A stretch of 64,000 bases of DNA, from positions 1 through 64,000 of the forward strand of contig JAAWDZ010000017.1 in assembly GCA_022794015.1 (NCBI GenBank), read 5' to 3'. The DNA is from Eubacterium sp. GTDB lineage: Bacteria; Bacillota; Clostridia; Lachnospirales; Lachnospiraceae. Positions 62,716 to 64,000 of the stretch are shown here, piece by piece (position 1 is the stretch's first letter; the number at the start of each line of letters is the position of its first letter). The translations under genes and the position numbers were made by a program. The notes beneath the pieces are model-generated. The model was given only the letters and a program-made list of their open reading frames with translations, was not told where the DNA came from and searched no databases.

Positions 62716-63618
62716 TTAACTCCTTTCAAATTCTGTTTTTGCCCGCCCCACGGAGGCCCGGATGGCTTTTGCGGATGAAAGCGGCGCGTATTTGCCCGGA
62801 AGTCCGGGACAGGCCATAGCTGTTATGGGGAATTCTTTTGCGGCGTTAAAATCAATTCCGCCAGGGTGGGAGGCAATATCCAATATGACGGTATCCGGCT
62901 TAAGCCGACTTAAAATATCTTTGGTGAAAATCACAGACGGGATGGTATTAAAAATAAAATCAAAATTCCCAATGTACTTAAGAGAGGTTTTTAAATCCAG
63001 AGCTTCATCTGCAGTGAGCGCTGCCTGCGCACGCTCTGAAACGGGATCTGTGGCAACCGTTACAAAGCTGTACATCCGTTTTAAATAATCTGTTATGGTC
63101 CGGCCGCAGACGCCGTAGCCAAATACGGCGCATTTGCTTTGATGCAGATTTTTAGGGCATATCCGGATAGCTTCTCCTATCACGCCTTCTGCGGTTGCAA
63201 TGCTGTTAAACTGGGATAAAGTAATGTCCTTCATAAAATCAAAGAGAAACAGATTTTTTTCCCTGGCGGCGATACGAAGCTCTTTTGGAATGCATCCTGC
63301 GCAAAATATCTGATCCGGCGTAAGATGCATAAGCAGCTGCTGTAAGGGGATGTTTTTTTTAGAACGGTTCTGGTTTAAAAAGATACCATCCCGGCTGAGC
63401 GGAATGGGACAGATGATGCAGGCGGCGCTCCGGCAGGCATCCTCGAAGGAAGGAGCGGCCAGAACATCTTTTACATTCTGGTCCGGGCAGACCTGTTCAA
63501 GCGAACGGCAGAGGGCGTACTGACAGACATGACAACCTGTGCGGACAAGCTCTGCGGCAAGGTATACCTGGCGCAGATCGCCGCCGATAACGGCATAATC
63601 ATAGTGGAAAGAGTTCAT
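62716..63618 (-). CDS. dpaA: Dipicolinate synthase subunit A
   Basis: 300 aa from ATG 63618, chosen because GGGAGA precedes it and because the -10 box of a sigma-K-like promoter touches an earlier in-frame ATG (63651), so transcription would start inside that codon. NAD-binding domain: YAVIGGDLRQVYLAAELV (N-terminal) and CAVFGYGVCGRTITDYLKR (Rossmann loop). SpoVFA family; with DpaB converts (2S)-4-hydroxy-tetrahydrodipicolinate to dipicolinate in the mother cell. Ends FERS* overlapping the dpaB ribosome site. Confidence 0.95.
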   Translation of the reverse strand: MNSFHYDYAVIGGDLRQVYLAAELVRTGCHVCQYALCRSLEQVCPDQNVKDVLAAPSFEDACRSAACIICPIPLSRDGIFLNQNRSKKNIPLQQLLMHLTPDQIFCAGCIPKELRIAAREKNLFLFDFMKDITLSQFNSIATAEGVIGEAIRICPKNLHQSKCAVFGYGVCGRTITDYLKRMYSFVTVATDPVSERAQAALTADEALDLKTSLKYIGNFDFIFNTIPSVIFTKDILSRLKPDTVILDIASHPGGIDFNAAKEFPITAMACPGLPGKYAPLSSAKAIRASVGRAKTEFERS

Positions 63619-63650
63619 GGGAAGTCTCCCGGTGAAATGTGATTTATCCA

Positions 63651-63678
63651 TATAGTATGCAGGGAGCGGGGAGATGTG
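63651..63678 (-). promoter_or_regulatory. Sigma-K-like promoter of dpaA-dpaB
   Basis: On the minus strand CATACTATA (63659-63651) fits CATANNNTA exactly, and CAC (63678-63676) lies 16 nt upstream as the AC-type -35. In B. subtilis the same genes are sigma-K dependent. Confidence 0.65.
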
Positions 63679-63727
63679 CTAAGAATATGAAAACTGCATA
63701 AACAGCGAATGAATCAAAACAAACGAG

Positions 63728-63765
63728 GGTGTAAAGTCTTTATTGAATTATGATGACTTTGCACC
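63728..63765 (+). terminator. Terminator-like hairpin in the divergent gap
   Basis: 11-bp stem (63728-63738 with 63755-63765, one G-T), then TTTTGATTTT on the + strand. No + strand gene precedes it. The remaining gap (63652-63894) holds only the two promoters noted. Confidence 0.5.
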
Positions 63766-63811
63766 TTTTGATTTTGAAGAAATACGAGTGGCAGCAGACA
63801 GGAGGTTATTC

Positions 63812-63840
63812 TTGAGAAACCAGGGAAATGGGAGTATAAT
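63812..63840 (+). promoter_or_regulatory. Sigma-A promoter of the sigma-factor-like gene
   Basis: TTGAGA (63812-63817), a 17-bp spacer and TATAAT (63835-63840), about 70 nt before the start codon. Confidence 0.75.
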
Positions 63841-63909
63841 ATCTCTATAAAATATTAATAAATTTAGAAATAATTTAAAAATGCATTTGCAGATATGGAG
63901 GTGTATGAG

Positions 63910-64000
63910 ATGCTGCTTGTTTCTCTGCTGCAAACGGAACGGGAGCGGGAACAGTTCCGTGGGATTTACAAGGACAATTATTTAAAAATGTACCATATTG
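63910..64000 (+). CDS. Partial gene, probable RNA polymerase sigma factor (ECF-like)
   Basis: Only the first 30 codons are in the window, and the gene continues beyond it. ATG 63910 is preferred (GGAGG eight nt before); ATG 63895 is in frame but its codon overlaps the site. The residues after a charged linker, FRGIYKDNYLKMYHI, match the helix that opens region 2 of ECF and related sigma factors (F-x-x-I/L-Y-x-x-Y/H-x-x-x-M/V-Y). The call rests on this short match and could be wrong. Confidence 0.5.
   Translation, partial: MLLVSLLQTEREREQFRGIYKDNYLKMYHI

Noticed and set aside
63748-63933. 61-codon minus-strand frame upstream of dpaA
   Set aside because: It spans the + strand promoter and hairpin, has AT-driven composition and no ribosome site.

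Overview
The window looks like a chromosomal segment of a spore-forming, anaerobic, Gram-positive Clostridia, most likely a member of the Lachnospiraceae. Four kinds of evidence support this: strong purine-rich Shine-Dalgarno sites (AGGAGG) before most genes, frequent GTG/TTG starts, a moderate G+C content, and typical gene sets (sporulation genes yqfC/yqfD and dpaA/dpaB, short HisG with HisZ, Rex, RecU, a YesM/YesN-type two-component pair, AAA-ATPase-like/PD-(D/E)XK proteins). No rRNA, tRNA, CRISPR array, insertion sequence or prophage was seen.

Layout, 0-19 kb. A strongly palindromic, multi-hairpin repeat (1-145) comes first. It is followed by a membrane-anchored solute-binding protein with a LytS/YesM-type kinase and a short AraC-type response regulator (0.2-4.2 kb), and a small Cys/Gly-rich protein behind a sigma-K-like promoter on the minus strand. 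Next are an AAA-ATPase-like/nuclease protein with an abnormal C-terminus, NADP-isocitrate dehydrogenase, an ABC-F protein and the redox repressor Rex. A lipoprotein/MBOAT/DHHW group, probably for acylation of a surface polymer, runs from 10.6 to 13.7 kb. Housekeeping genes (GNAT, HAD phosphatase, YgiQ-like radical SAM, pseudouridine synthase, RecU) and a Phd/PIN toxin-antitoxin pair follow.

Layout, 19-33 kb. A histidine operon (hisZ, hisG, hisD, hisB) ends in a fusion of an apparently dead HisA/HisF-like barrel with HisI and HisE. Then come a Cys-rich small protein, an unknown protein, an HMGL-like aldolase, pyrimidine-nucleoside phosphorylase, the conserved yqfC-yqfD-phoH-(degenerate yqfF)-ybeY series, a DUF3048 lipoprotein and a small BofC-like protein.

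Layout, 33-64 kb. A very large secreted GH3 enzyme (1635 aa) has its two catalytic domains in swapped order and carries three CBM6-like modules and an Ala-rich coiled coil. After a broken VOC-family gene come a HAAS-domain protein, a Ser/Asn-rich small protein, a rhodanese, an RNA methyltransferase, a papain-like secreted protease, a cell-wall amidase, RdgB and a YfcE-type phosphodiesterase. A leucine-rich-repeat/DUF2201/MoxR-like group, a second AAA-ATPase-like/nuclease, a B12-radical SAM/DUF2344/RNase G operon and a two-component system with its ABC transporter follow. The minus-strand group dpaA-dpaB-asnB (spore dipicolinate and asparagine synthesis) sits behind a sigma-K-like promoter. The 5' end of a sigma-factor-like gene closes the window.

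The most notable items are the Tyr/Lys substitutions at both catalytic Asp positions of the HisF-like barrel fused to HisIE, the permuted GH3 enzyme, the structured repeat at the left edge, the 11-bp spaced direct repeats before the ABC transporter, the AAA-ATPase gene whose 3' end runs into the icd promoter, and the sigma-K-like promoters. No complete, clearly undescribed defence or mobile system could be demonstrated from sequence alone.
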